NCBI GenBank assembly: GCA_036867785.1
Contig: CP145428.1
Span: forward strand, 558,001-622,000
Direction: 5' to 3'
Length of the DNA stretch: 64,000 nt
DNA from: Plasmodiophora brassicae
Taxonomy: Eukaryota; Endomyxa: Phytomyxea; Phytomyxea; Plasmodiophorida
Made by a program: the position numbers and the translations under genes. Shown here in pieces: positions 44,670 through 55,884 of the stretch; positions within the stretch are counted from its first letter, which is position 1, and each line of letters begins with the position of its first letter. The notes under the pieces were generated by a model. It was not told the origin of the DNA. It ran no database searches and saw nothing but the letters and a program-made list of their open reading frames with translations.

Positions 44670-45071
44670 ATGCGTGGTCTGCTCGCGGGGAACGTGCCTG
44701 TGACTTCAATGCGGCCGACAGGGGCCGCCCTGTTCCGTCGAAGCACTCACATGTGCGACGTTCCGGAAGAACGGCAGCCGCGGATCCAATGCGTTCTGCA
44801 AGGCCAAGCGTTACGCTTATCCCACTACATGGGCTGGTTCGCGGAGCAAGGCTTCGCGCCCGCCATCGATTGGAAGGCGTTGCCCCGCAAGTCCCAGCCT
44901 GCGCTCGAAGGTACCCCGGTGCGATCCACCTGTCCGCGCCAGCATCGTCACCGTCGTTCCTGCGCCGACCATGGAATCTGGAGATGGGAATCAGGAACCG
45001 ATCCTGCCGTCCGTAATCAACAAGGCTATCGCCTTGCCATGAGTCGACAAGCCCTGTGGGGGTCAGACTGA
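44670..45071 (+). CDS. hypothetical protein, 133 aa
   Basis: ATG at 44670, in the gap between the 7TM-RGS gene and the class C receptor. The translation contains QCVLQGQALRLSHYMGWFAE and no signal peptide or domain. The minus strand is also open here (44599-45144), so coding is unproven. Confidence 0.25.
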   Translation: MRGLLAGNVPVTSMRPTGAALFRRSTHMCDVPEERQPRIQCVLQGQALRLSHYMGWFAEQGFAPAIDWKALPRKSQPALEGTPVRSTCPRQHRHRRSCADHGIWRWESGTDPAVRNQQGYRLAMSRQALWGSD

Positions 45072-45200
45072 GGTGTTTCAATGTACGCTGATTCCTATCG
45101 TACGTTACTGGCGGCAAGCGGGCTGCGCTTTGCCACCCGGCCACCTGGTACGTATGTCAGCTCCTGTCTCCTTCACAGTTCAAACTCGCAAAGTCTATCG

Positions 45201-48183
45201 ATGACCCAGCCGTCTCTTTTCGTTCGTCTAGCTCGGTGCGTCGGTGGCATGACCGTTCAGCTGCGTTTTTGGTGTTGGGGCGTTGTTATTGTTGGGTCTG
45301 CAGTGTGCCAGTTCACATGCGACACGAACCCGTGTATGTTCCTGTCGCCGGCACAGACCTGTTGCCCGACGTACCCCTGCCAGAACACGTCCAATCCCAA
45401 TGAACAGTTCGTCGAACTGGCTATTATTGAGAACTTCTCCTACGGCAACTATCGCTCTATTCAAGTTGCCATTGACCGTACGTCATCGTCCGCTTACTCT
45501 CAGCCACATCATGTCTGATGTCCCTCATCGTGCAGATATCAACAAAAATGCATGGTTTCCTGGAAAAATCGCTCGCGTCCGCTGGATGGATCCGAACCAG
45601 GATACGTATCGTATATACAAGGCCTTCTTCTGTACGGCGCTCAACAACATGTCATTCGCGTTGCCGGCCACAACTCCGATCCTCCTGGGTGCGTTTGTTG
45701 TTCACGATAACAATAATTCTGGTCCAATGAACGTCCTTGATTTCAGGGCCTGCATACAGTCCACAAGCGGTACGTGGAAAGACTGCCGTCTACGACCTAC
45801 TTCACCTTACCTATTGATCATGCTCAGGTCTCAATTGCGTCTATTGCGGGATACATGGGATTACCCATGATTGGTTCGACGGCAACAGACCCTGCACTTT
45901 CTGATAAGACAACATATCCGACGTTCAACCGCCTCGAGCCACCAGAGTAATGGATTAAGTGGTGTTCCGTTGAAGGTTTCGTCTTGTTAATAAATGTGTG
46001 CGCATAGCAACAAGCAGAGTATCGCGATCGTTGAAACTCTCAAGTACTTCGGGTGGCACAGGATCTGCATTATCAGGTGCGGAGGGCATACTGTCACGTA
46101 ACGTGAGTGACCTAAGGCCCATAATGGTGCAGTACGTCTGATACATATGGAACGGGCTTGACGAATGCCCTCGTCGCAAGAGCATTGTCAAACAATATCA
46201 CTATTGCCGCTGTCGTATCGTTCGATCCGCAGGCCTCACCTGTCGAGCAACTCCAACGCATGTATGTCGTTGTTTTGGCATAGCACAGCGATGGCACAAT
46301 TTTACAACGTGATCTGTTCAGTATGGACACCCAAGTTCGTATCATCGTTGCGCCGCTGCTGAACAGTCCCGCCGACACCGTGTTTCAAGCGGCGGCCACC
46401 ATGGGCCTCACCGAACCGCAATACGTCTGGTTTGGTACCGATGGTCTCAACGTAGCCAACTTGCCGGCGAGCTATCCCAGGGTCTGTCAGCAATTTGTCG
46501 CTATCAGGAACAAAGTTTAACTTGAATTGTTGCGGCCAGGGCCTGCTCATGTCGCTGATGTACTTGGACGTGACGAATCCGATGTTGGGGACCTGGGCGA
46601 CAGAGTACGTGATGAAGTCGCAGACGAATCGAGCACTCGGGTACTCGGCGCCGTACTCGCCGTACCCGTACGATGTTACGTTGTTCGGATTCTACGTCAT
46701 CCGCAAGATGATGCAACAAGGCATTCCGATGACACCTGCCAACGTCCTGTCTATGATTCGCAACACGACCATGCTGGGCGCCGTATGTGTTCCCGTTATG
46801 TCATTGGCACCCGTGTTAATATCGTCTGTTTCAGACGGGTCTCATTGAGTTGGACGCGAATGGGGATCGCATTGGCCAATACTGTGTAAAGAATCTGGTG
46901 CAGCAGCAGGATGGGTCCCTGAAATTCCAAACGTCGCTCGTGCTTGACCAAATAACTGGCCAGGTCGCAGTCCACAATGCTCCTGTATTCGGCGACGGCA
47001 CCAGCAGCGTACCGGTCGATGCCCCGCAGGTTCGCGATCAGCTCGTATCTGCGACAAACTCGTCTTGTATCGCCATGATCATCATCGCCACCATTGGACT
47101 GATTGCTGCTGCGTCCTGTTTGGCGTTCAACGAAAAGAACCGCGCCCTGACGTACATCAAGATGTCCAGCCCGACATTGAACAACCTCATCATCGCCGGT
47201 TGCATGTTGGCTTACTTGTCCATCATCGTCACGTCATTGTTATCGCTTGGGGCACCCTTATCGAACGCGGCCTTGTGCACGTCGCGTACCGTCATGCTGT
47301 CAATGGCGTTTTCATTGGGGTTCGGCGTCCTCTCGGTCAAGACGTGGCGTGTCGCGCGAATCTTCTCGATGGGCGAGTTGCGCATCGTCAAGATCACCGA
47401 TGGCAACCTATTGCTGAAGGTATCCGTCTTACTCGGCATCGACGCCCTCTTACTCGTCATATGGTTCGCTGGGTTCCCTCTGCATAGCACGCGCACGAAT
47501 CTGAACCTGGTGGAGGACCCGACCGATCCTCTCAAATGGCACCTTCAAAGATACGTCGTCATGTGCTCGTCGTCCTCCATGACGATTTTCACCGATGTGC
47601 TTCTTGCCTACAAGGTACGCGTCGGATATAACAGCGCAACCTCGTCAACCTGACCATGTCTGTAGGCCCTTGTGATCGTTGCCAGTGCGTTTCTGGCGTT
47701 CAAGACGTCGCACGTGCAGATCCCGGCTATGAACGACTCGAAACAGATCGGCCTGGCGATTTACACCTCCGGGTGGGCATGGCTGGCTGAACGTACAGGG
47801 ACCAGATTGCTGACAATTGCCGCGCTAGGTTGATTTCGGTCATTGTGCTGCCTACGTTAGATCTCGTTGATGTCGGCAAACCCGATGCTGCCCTAGTTGT
47901 GTCATCGATGGCCATCTGGGCGTGTGCATCGTCGATTTTGACGATCGTGTTCCTCCCCAAAGTGTACAACGTGACGACCGGTGCTCACAGCAATCTGACG
48001 GCGACGAATTCGGTTCGTCATATTCGCACGCCCGGGGATATCGCCGGCGGGTTCAAGACCATCGACAAGAATAAGACGTCGACGACACCGACCCAGTCGA
48101 CCGGGAAAAACGCCGACTCGACTCGTAAACCGACCGAGTCGGGCGCTCCAGCTCAGCATGGCCTGTTCTTCGAACCGAAGTGA
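45201..48183 (+). CDS. class C (GABA-B/metabotropic-like) G-protein-coupled receptor, multi-exon
   Basis: ATG 45201 (or 45249) opens a signal peptide (LRFWCWGVVIVGSAVC), then a Cys-rich start. Exons up to about 46.8 kb encode a periplasmic-binding (ANF receptor) domain: VSIASIAGYMGLPMIGSTAT, ETLKYFGWHRICII, TQVRIIVAPLLNSPADTVFQ, PYDVTLFGFYVIRKMM. The exon from ~46840 gives the 7tm_3 domain: MIIIATIGLIAAASCLAF, LNNLIIAGCMLAYLSIIV, GFGVLSVKTWRVARIF. Further exons follow (ALVIVASAFLAFKTSHVQIP, LISVIVLPTLDLVDVG, ending in FLPKVYNVTTG) and a Thr/Ser/Lys-rich tail. FKTSHVQIP-like and FLPK motifs are typical of GABA-B receptors. At least seven introns are needed; borders are not all resolved. It probably senses a small metabolite. 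Confidence 0.75.
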
Positions 48184-48239
48184 TATGACCGGATGGGCCT
48201 CCTAATGCGAATACTATCATTTAATAGCGAGATATTAAC

Positions 48240-49345
48240 GAGCCCTTAGCAACGTTTGCATAGCATCGGACAGCCGCAATGTTCCGCTCACTCTGCTGGA
48301 GGCTGCGGTAGAACAGCAGTCGGTAGACGCGTTTGCTGAGCAGGCCGGCGACGTGCGCGTCGGAATACCGCTTCACGTGTCTTGTGCCGCAAAAGGCCCA
48401 GCCAGCACGTGCCTGCTTCACCCAGGACACGTAATGACCTTCGTCGTGTCTAGCGACGTGGGCATTACCCCAGCGGTCGACAAGGCCGACCAGCTGGAGA
48501 TGTGCACCTCCGACTTGGAGACCGCATGAGGCACCACATCCTGCACAAAGGAGAACTAAGATATTCCAAGGTATCTATCCATCATCGTTGTCGGTCCTGC
48601 ACCTACCACCGCTGCCTTGCGCCGCGCCGCGCCGTACTGACCATCTGACCATCGAGACCTGGCTACTGGACGGTTACGATGGGATCTTGCCGCACCAGCA
48701 CCACTCGGCCTTGCTCGACCTTGCCCTTCAACTGGCGAACCGTCGTGCTGCGGCGCTCCACGTCTGGCCCGCGATTGCACGGCCGTTCGGAGGTGCACCT
48801 CCTGGCGACCGTCGTAGTGTGCTCTACCAGTAACGCGTCGGCAAGGATCGTCCGGCCGCGCGAACCACCCACCATGACAACGGGGACGTCGCAGGGCGGG
48901 CGACTAATAATTGCACGGCCGGAGGTCGCGCACGTGTGACCTGCTCGACGAACCTGACGATCGCTCGATGCATCGGTTGACCATTGGCCCAGATGACCGC
49001 ATACGCCTGCATCAGCCGTAACAACTCCAATACGAAATCATCCGCGTCATGCTGTTTCCCGGCATCGAACGAACTCGTCGCCAGGTCAGTCTGGCTGATG
49101 ACCTTGACGAGCTCAACCAACGTATCGGACGCCTCGTGCTGATACAGACGCGGGTTCATCATCTTATCGTACAGGACAATCCAGGGCGCGAGGCCAGAGA
49201 CACGTTCCCAGTCGGGCAATATTGCACGGACGATCTGCATCGGTGCAATGGCGTAGCAAACCGAACGGCAAACGCCTGCCGCATCATTGTTCGATATGCC
49301 CCCTGGCAGTAACGTTCCAGCGTCACGCTCCTAAATGTCAATGTC
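48240..49345 (-). pseudogene. broken ubiquitin-specific protease (USP) copy
   Basis: Paralogue of the USP exon at 57381-58424, about 85-90% identical over aligned stretches by eye. The catalytic-cysteine region is still readable (GVCRSVCYAIAPMQIV), as is the QHDADDF box, but the reading frame is lost near the zinc-ribbon region around 48.9 kb and the His-box part lies in another frame. It probably arose in the same segmental duplication as the neighbouring block at 49.4-50.6 kb. Confidence 0.7.
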
Positions 49346-49479
49346 AGCGTCGACTATGACAATTACAGTGCAGGATGTTGCGCTTCTTCGATCGGTTCGC
49401 GGTTGACGTCTTGGGCGGGCCGGCTCGCACGTTCTCCAGGAGTACGTTCAGATGCCTGCCGTCAATGCGCGCGTGTTAG

Positions 49480-50640
49480 ATGTTAACTTCGCCTGAGTAC
49501 CGGCGACGTCAGTTTCGAACCAGTTTGGGCGCTTTGAAACAGTGGTTCGCAGGTCCAGCAACAACTTTGCTCGTCCCCTTGTTTCGTACCTACAGCGGGC
49601 GGACCGTCAGTAACGCAGTCGAGAGGGGTATAAGGAACGCCAACCGATGCGGACGGCATGCTGCGCTTGTTAGCAGGGTCCTTGCTCACAGTCGTCGACA
49701 TAACCGGCGGGGCCTATGCAACGTCACGCCAGGTTCAGTCTGCATCCCGCTCGCCGCACTGTATAGCAACTGACCACAGGGCGTGTCGTCGTGCCACAAA
49801 GCTTTCGGCGCTTCGCACCCTGATGACTTCGTTTCGGCTATGGAACACATCCATCGTCAGGATACGTGTCTGCAAACGGCGTCTAACGCTGTCAACCTTG
49901 CTTTCTCACGAGGTTGCCTGGCACAGCACCCGTCGGCAGCAGCGTCGTCGTCAACGGCCTCGTCCTCGTCGTCCCGGTTGCCCTGGCGCTGGCGAATGGC
50001 GGCTACAAACGCGGCAACCATGTCGTCGACGATGGCGCGGAATCTCAACGACGCTTGCTTCGTCATTGTGTTTGGTCGGGAGTCCAGGAAGACCAGCTCG
50101 AGCGCGTGGACGACGTAGTCGTGTGCGTGCCTCGAGCTCAGGCCGATCTCGACGAGCGAGCGCCCCACAGCGCCGATCAGCGCCAGAGCGTGCTTGAACG
50201 GTTGCCAGTCGATTGGCCCGGCGCCCAACGACTGTAGCAGGTCGGCGACGACGATCATATGTTCGGCCGGGTGGCGGTCGGCGTCGTCTGGTCGGTCGCC
50301 GACACAGGTCAGCACGCCGGGGCCCAGCGCCCGCGCGTGATACACAACGATCGGCCATTTTCCGCCGTGGACCAGTCGACGGGCGACGGCCACCCGTTCT
50401 GGACGCGTTTGACAGCGGTGTGGACCTGCGCCGACAGCGTCTGGTCCCCCTTCGACAGATCGACGACTGCATCGACTGCCGTCGGTGGCGACCTGCGGAC
50501 GCTGGCTTCCCTGGACGCGTATGCCACCTGTAATGCCGGGCTCGTCTCGAATGCCCAGTTGCTGATGTGGTGCCCAGGTTCCGATTCTCGTTCGGCAGAT
50601 TGCTGAACGTAAAACGTGGCGGCCCGCGTACCCGGCAACG
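49480..50640 (-). pseudogene. truncated copy of the C-terminal part of the giant protein
   Basis: The minus frame 50759-49857 matches the end of the large frame at 59111-63121: VVYHARALGPGVLTCVG, KHALALIGAVGRSLVEIGLS, SSRHAHDYVVHALELVFLDS and VAAIRQRQGNRDDEDEAVDD. Similarity starts near VDAVVDLSKG (about 50480); upstream the sequence is unrelated, so the copy lacks most of the protein. Relative to 59.0-59.2 kb it also lacks about 220 bp just after the DDDAAADG acidic stretch. Noncoding similarity continues to 49.48 kb, showing that a whole block was duplicated. Confidence 0.65.
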
Positions 50641-51474
50641 GGAAACGGGCGCGCCTCCTGCCGTCTAGCGGGTCGCCGCCCGAATGTACGCCGCTCGTGT
50701 CGTCGCGTCGTCGCCGCCGCTAGCGTTGCGCCGAGTCGTTGCAATCGTCGCTGGTGCACCTACGAGGATATGCTGAGCGCGTTGCGGTCACGAGGCAGCC
50801 GTGGCAGCTGTACGAGGCGTCGTCGCCGGGAGACGGGACGCCGCCCAGACAAACGTCACTGACCTGCGACGTCAACTCGGTCTGCTTATCACGCTGACGC
50901 ATGGCGAACTGGCCGGCAGCGTTCGCCAGATCGTCAGCGGGTGCTCGTCGATTCCCGGCGCTGGATCGGTGGCGAAACCCGACACGGTGAGCAACCAACC
51001 AAAGGTGCCGCGACGCACCCCTACTGAAGCGGATCTTTAGGCGCTTCGCGAGCGACGCCGCGCCCCCGCCGAACAAGTTCTACGAGGGCAGGGGAAACCG
51101 GATCGCCACGACAGAAACGACAGCCGGGTGTACTTTGCACGAATATAATAACGACGGCCCGGGTGCCTCCGCCAGATGTTTTCAATCAAGATCGACTTGC
51201 GCTGGATCGCATCAGTCGACGTTGATATTAGAGCGTGATCATTTGCCTCCAGCGCCACCCAAGCCGTCCTTGACGGGATCTTATTCAGAGAATCGCTGCA
51301 CGCCACCTGACCGCCCCTCCTCTTCCCATACCTGATTCTCTGGCCTATACCGATGATAACGGTGTCGTTCGAAACGATCTACCTATACGACCTCGTCGAC
51401 AAGGGGCCGGGGATTTTGCGTTTATCACTGGTGCCGGAACTTTAGAAATTAAGCAACATTCGTGCAGATTCGTT
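50641..51474. other. region without a recognised gene
   Basis: Short frames on both strands (50720-51076 minus, 50801-51040 plus, 51135-51335 plus) without domains. It lies between the truncated giant-gene copy and the U-box gene. Confidence 0.35.
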
Positions 51475-53337
51475 TCACTTGCGCCTGGACTTGACAGGGT
51501 TGCCAACGACTTCTGGCCTGCGCTGGCGTTTGCGCCCAGTGTTAATGGGCAGCCGAAGCTTCATAACGCATCGTCGCAAATAACGTGCCACACGGTTGAT
51601 GCCTGCAGAGCCTTCGTCGACGTCGTCAACGACGCCTTGTTCTTTTAATATGCGCTTGACAATGCGGTCTTCCGCGGCTTTGAAGAAGCGATAACAGTTG
51701 GCTTGCCACCCACTGAAACCGTCGCTGCTCACAGGCTTCGGTGGCAACGACATTCCGGGCGGTTCCCACTCAGCTGTAGTGTACTGACGGACCCAGAACA
51801 GCGCATCGTAGATGGTATTCGCGTCGTTCCGTGTGAGACCTTGCCAATCCCATAGATCGGGGTCTTCTAGGGAGCGCGTAAGCGCGATCGTCGCGGCCCA
51901 AGCGGACGACATTACGCGAGGCAATGATGGGGCAGGCGCCATTGCCGACATGGGCCATGGAATGGTGTCCGCAATGTCGTCCGACCACGTAATCTTGCTC
52001 GGCGGAACAAGACCCAGCTGCGTCGCCAGTCTCTTTAGAGCCCGAGCATGACGGCACACGCGTCCAAGACCCTGGGCGACGCCCTTAGGGTTGTCTCGCT
52101 TCTCTAGAATGGCGTTGACGACGATGTCTTCAGCTGCTTGGAAGAAACGATGACAGCTGGCCTGCCAGCCTCTCATGGCACCCGGGTTAGTAGGTTTGGG
52201 CGGCAGCTCCATGTTGTCCGGTTTAAAGGTCATGAGGTAGTGGTTCTCCCAGAACAGGGCAGTATAGAAGTTATGTCTTGGCGATGAGTAGAGATGTTCC
52301 CGGTTCCAACACGAAATCTTGTCTAGAGCACGGGTATGCGCTATCGTTGCGGCCCAGGCGGATGACATTTCAGAAGGCAACGATGGGGCAGGCTTCACTT
52401 CCGATTCACTGGGCCAAGGGATGGCGGCGGCGATATCCGCTTCAGCAGTGCACGAGATGTCAGCACACCCGACAACATTCAGCTCTCGATGGTTCGCCAG
52501 CGGAGACCTTCCGCTCCCCGCACTCGTGGTACTTGTCGGAGAAGGAATCGCGTTAGACGCTTCGCCGCTGGATGCGTCAACAGTCTGCCGTCGATGACTT
52601 GCGACAGAACGACGACTGCCAGACGCTGAGGTATTTGGTGAGAGCTGACTCGAAATAGAAAGTGACTGATGTCTCCCAGGCTCCACATGGGCGGTATCCA
52701 TCCTCTGCTGAACGTTACCCGTCCCACAATCAACTCGTCTACAGACCTCGTCAACGACTTGTTCGAGACGGATGTTCCGGAAGCATAAATCCCCGTTGTC
52801 GAGAGCCAGCAACATTCCCAATTGTTCAATCGTGAACGGACGCTTGAACGCTGTCATGGAACGCGACCGTCCATCATGACAGATCCATATGGGCTGCCGC
52901 AGCGCAGATCCGATCCATGGACGAATCCTCGTTGGGACCTCACCGTCTACGATGCTTTGAGCAAGCGATTCGGGATTATTGGCGATGTCCATCAAATCCA
53001 GGTTCACGAATGCGAACGCGAGGCTTGTGGGGATCGTCAGGCGTTGGTAGTGGGGTGACATCAAACTGTCCGTATTGCCACAGGATGCGACGACGCGATC
53101 TTGGTCATATGTATACCCATCCGCCAGTGTCACCATCTTGTTCGTCACCCGCCCCGCCAAAGGACACGCGAACCATGACGTCAAACCAAGAGCGGGTAGC
53201 GCGGCGTTGGTACGGTCGACCTCTTCCGACGTCATCCTTGACGGCATCTCCTCATATTCCGTCGGATAGACTTGAAGATCAACGGCCAGCGCGCAACTCG
53301 TCGCGCATGTGAACAGGAACACCGCGAGGGCAGGCAT
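51475..53337 (-). CDS. secreted U-box protein with two novel ~140-aa repeats and basic tail (620 aa), candidate effector
   Basis: A single exon. Residues 1-18 are a signal peptide (MPALAVFLFTCATSCALA). Residues ~55-120 look like a U-box: FACPLAGRVTNKMVTLADGY, then TYDQDRV and SPHYQRLTIPTSLAFAFVN, matching the CP..../DG.TY.r.... /L.pN.al pattern that binds E2 enzymes. Residues 210-300 are Ser-rich. Residues 304-443 and 455-597 are two copies of an unrecognised domain: IPWP, APSLP..MSSAWAATIA, LFW, LPPKP, GWQA.C.RFF.AAED. The C-terminus is strongly basic (GRKRQRRPEVV and KSRRK), like a bipartite nuclear signal. A secreted E3-like protein aimed at host nuclei is a plausible reading; not proven. 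It is flanked by USP copies and a recombinase gene. Confidence 0.75.
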   Translation of the reverse strand: MPALAVFLFTCATSCALAVDLQVYPTEYEEMPSRMTSEEVDRTNAALPALGLTSWFACPLAGRVTNKMVTLADGYTYDQDRVVASCGNTDSLMSPHYQRLTIPTSLAFAFVNLDLMDIANNPESLAQSIVDGEVPTRIRPWIGSALRQPIWICHDGRSRSMTAFKRPFTIEQLGMLLALDNGDLCFRNIRLEQVVDEVCRRVDCGTGNVQQRMDTAHVEPGRHQSLSISSQLSPNTSASGSRRSVASHRRQTVDASSGEASNAIPSPTSTTSAGSGRSPLANHRELNVVGCADISCTAEADIAAAIPWPSESEVKPAPSLPSEMSSAWAATIAHTRALDKISCWNREHLYSSPRHNFYTALFWENHYLMTFKPDNMELPPKPTNPGAMRGWQASCHRFFQAAEDIVVNAILEKRDNPKGVAQGLGRVCRHARALKRLATQLGLVPPSKITWSDDIADTIPWPMSAMAPAPSLPRVMSSAWAATIALTRSLEDPDLWDWQGLTRNDANTIYDALFWVRQYTTAEWEPPGMSLPPKPVSSDGFSGWQANCYRFFKAAEDRIVKRILKEQGVVDDVDEGSAGINRVARYLRRCVMKLRLPINTGRKRQRRPEVVGNPVKSRRK

Positions 53338-53619
53338 CGCTGGTCACCAGATTTCGAAGGTAGCTCCAACGGCAGCCGACGTGTCACGGCGGGCAGCCAC
53401 GGGTGCCAGAGAGTCGCCCGCAAAACTCCGCAGACGTATTTATAGGCCGATGGTAAAGTTTCATTACTGGTCGTGGTAGGATGGTAGGAGGGTCACAAAA
53501 AATGCGCGCACTGCGCACTTTTGTGACCGCTAAGGCCTATGTACTTAGCCGGGCGGTGCAAGCAAACCGACGCATTGCCAGCTGGGAACGCAGGTAGGCC
53601 CGGAACGAATCGTTCCAAT

Positions 53620-55797
53620 TTATTGGGCCGGCTCCACACAACCGCACCCCTTCGAAAACCGGGAGTGTGAGAAGTTGGCCCCCCACTTGTCGACGAACTC
53701 GGGCAACGACGAGGCGCAATGTTCGCGGTAGCACCGCAGTACTGGCGTCGCGACCTGATTGACGAACGTGCGGGCACGCTCGGTCAGGTCTTTCTTGCTG
53801 GCCGGCAGCGACGCCTCGATGGATAGAAGCAGCACAATCTTCTCCGACGAAGTCGAAAGCTTGGCCAGCTGTGAACGCCCAGGAAGATCGACATTACCGC
53901 CTCGCCTCGCGCGCCCCCGGTTGTCATCGTTCGGATCAGGTTGCGGCAGCGGCGGCGGAGGTGACAATGACGACGCCATCGGCGGTTGGACTGGGGGCGG
54001 GGCCGGTGGCTGCTGGATGGCTGGCTGAGATTCCGAATTGTTGAGTCGTTGGAGAACGACCTGGTTAACCAGCGACATCATCGTCTGTGCCAGCTGGGGC
54101 ACATGCGTTTGAAGCAGTTGTTCCAATTGTTGAAACGCCGGCGTCTCAGGGATATCGCGCTCTGCCAGAGAGATGAGCTGCATCAGGGACACGGACGCCG
54201 GATCGACCCGGAGCTGTGTCGCGACGTACGTCGATGCCAACCCGGGTATCGAGCTCGACTGCGGCGGGCACCTGCTATCGAGAGCGATCCGCCGAGCGTT
54301 GCGCAGGTTCTCCAGGAAGATCGGCTCCCACTTGGGCGTCAACGCCAGCACGTGGCTGTTCGTCCTGCGCGCCCGGGCCAGCAGAGCTTTCGAATCGCGG
54401 TAATACAATTCCGCGTTCTTGAGCGTCTTGTGGCGCGCCGCTTGCCTGATGTGATCGAGGTCGCCACCACCCCAGATGGCGAACAGGTACGCCGTCTTGC
54501 GGATCGAGTGCGGGCCGTACCGGTGCATCGTGTCGTCGCCGACGACAGGCCTGCAAACACGAACGAACTCGGCGTTGAACTCGTCGTAGGACAATCCATC
54601 CGGGAACGATTCGAACGAAGCGGCGCCTCGGTCGATCGCGTCAAGGTGTTGCTTCGTGCCGAAGACCAACCCGGACTTGATGCGTGTCCGAGACACCAGC
54701 GTGAACAACGCCCGGATGGGGCATAGCTTCGGGTGCGAATCAAGCCGGTACAAGACCAGATTGACGGGACCCTCGGCCTTGGCCCTCTCCGACTTGCCGC
54801 AGACCTGCACGACGAGCTGATCGACGCGGTCCAGGTCGTCCTTGGCCGTCATCTCGAGCAAGAAATCTTCAAGCGCGATGTCGACGATCTCGTCGGCCCG
54901 CAGGAACAGGTGGACGCCCAGCAGGATCGACACCCAGGTGGAATAGTCTCGGAGGGAGCCAGTCGCAACGAGCTGCCGCCTGATCTCCAGCACCTGGTCA
55001 GGCAGCAGAGCGAAGTTACCCTCTGCCTTGTACCCCTGCGTCTCGCGTTTCACCCATTGCTTGGTGTCGACCGCAACTTGACTCAGCACAGGATTGCCGC
55101 GCCGCCACAGACGTGGCTGTCCGACGTGATGAAAGCAGCCGAAAGACTGATTCGATCTCGAGAACGTCGCCCAGCATGTGTCGCAAGAATCATCATGCTG
55201 TCCAACATGCAGGCCGCAGGCACTCGCTTGACGCGCCGCCTGGAACGCGTCCCAGCAGGCGTTGCACGCGTCTTCAAAGTTGCCACGTTGATCGCGCGCC
55301 GCATGCACCGCCGTAACGGCCGACTCGAACTGCTCCACGTTGCCAGGGCCATTCCACCCGCCTTGGCAGACGACAGGCTGCCCACGCCGATCCAGGACGG
55401 GCACGCCCGAGGCATCGACAAGCGGCGTCCCCTGGACGCCCCTCTTGAACCGAACAAAGTTCGATAAGGTCTTCGCACTCATTGACGGGCAGTGGTCAGA
55501 TGGCGCATCGTCCTGCAGGACAAGCAGGCTGTCGTAGTCACCGACCAGGCAACAGTAGTACCTTAGTCCACGTATGTGCTTGCCGTAGGCATGCACCGAG
55601 TTCTTGGCCAGGGGCTTGCTCCCGGTGACAGGGCGGCTCGCTCCTTCCGACACGCGAAGGCGGCGACGAACCAGGCCCAAACCGACAACGGCGTCCGCCC
55701 ATAACTCGGCGGGGACATGGTACTTGGCCCGGTTGCTGACACGGAACTGGGCCGCTGTGCGCGTTCGTTGCCCTCCAGACGATCGTGATCGACCCAT
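53620..55797 (-). CDS. Crypton-like tyrosine recombinase (725 aa) with twin zinc-finger-like motifs
   Basis: The frame opens from a GTG at 55956; the first ATG is 55797 and upstream codons cover a short DNA repeat, so I place the start at 55797. In the longer numbering, a core-binding region spans ~110-300 and contains two tandem motifs C-x2-C-x12-C-x2-H (CNACWDAF...CGLH and CDTCWATF...CFHH, each followed by VGQ). The catalytic part shows Arg353 (HLFLRADEIVDI), HSIRKTAYLFAIWGG at 483-497, RHKTLKN at 508-514 and Tyr518/519 (AELYYRDS): the R-H/K-x-x-R-H-Y signature. The C-terminal region is Pro/Gln-rich. Cryptons are cut-and-paste DNA elements using such enzymes. The frame is intact, so it may be active or domesticated. 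No element ends identified. Confidence 0.75.
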   Translation of the reverse strand: MGRSRSSGGQRTRTAAQFRVSNRAKYHVPAELWADAVVGLGLVRRRLRVSEGASRPVTGSKPLAKNSVHAYGKHIRGLRYYCCLVGDYDSLLVLQDDAPSDHCPSMSAKTLSNFVRFKRGVQGTPLVDASGVPVLDRRGQPVVCQGGWNGPGNVEQFESAVTAVHAARDQRGNFEDACNACWDAFQAARQASACGLHVGQHDDSCDTCWATFSRSNQSFGCFHHVGQPRLWRRGNPVLSQVAVDTKQWVKRETQGYKAEGNFALLPDQVLEIRRQLVATGSLRDYSTWVSILLGVHLFLRADEIVDIALEDFLLEMTAKDDLDRVDQLVVQVCGKSERAKAEGPVNLVLYRLDSHPKLCPIRALFTLVSRTRIKSGLVFGTKQHLDAIDRGAASFESFPDGLSYDEFNAEFVRVCRPVVGDDTMHRYGPHSIRKTAYLFAIWGGGDLDHIRQAARHKTLKNAELYYRDSKALLARARRTNSHVLALTPKWEPIFLENLRNARRIALDSRCPPQSSSIPGLASTYVATQLRVDPASVSLMQLISLAERDIPETPAFQQLEQLLQTHVPQLAQTMMSLVNQVVLQRLNNSESQPAIQQPPAPPPVQPPMASSLSPPPPLPQPDPNDDNRGRARRGGNVDLPGRSQLAKLSTSSEKIVLLLSIEASLPASKKDLTERARTFVNQVATPVLRCYREHCASSLPEFVDKWGANFSHSRFSKGCGCVEPAQ

Positions 55798-55884
55798 GAC
55801 GTCGTCGACAATGCGGTGTGGAAACCTGCGTGGGGATGCGTGCGGCGGTGCGCTTGGTTGTACCGGGAGGGGGTGGCGGCGCCG

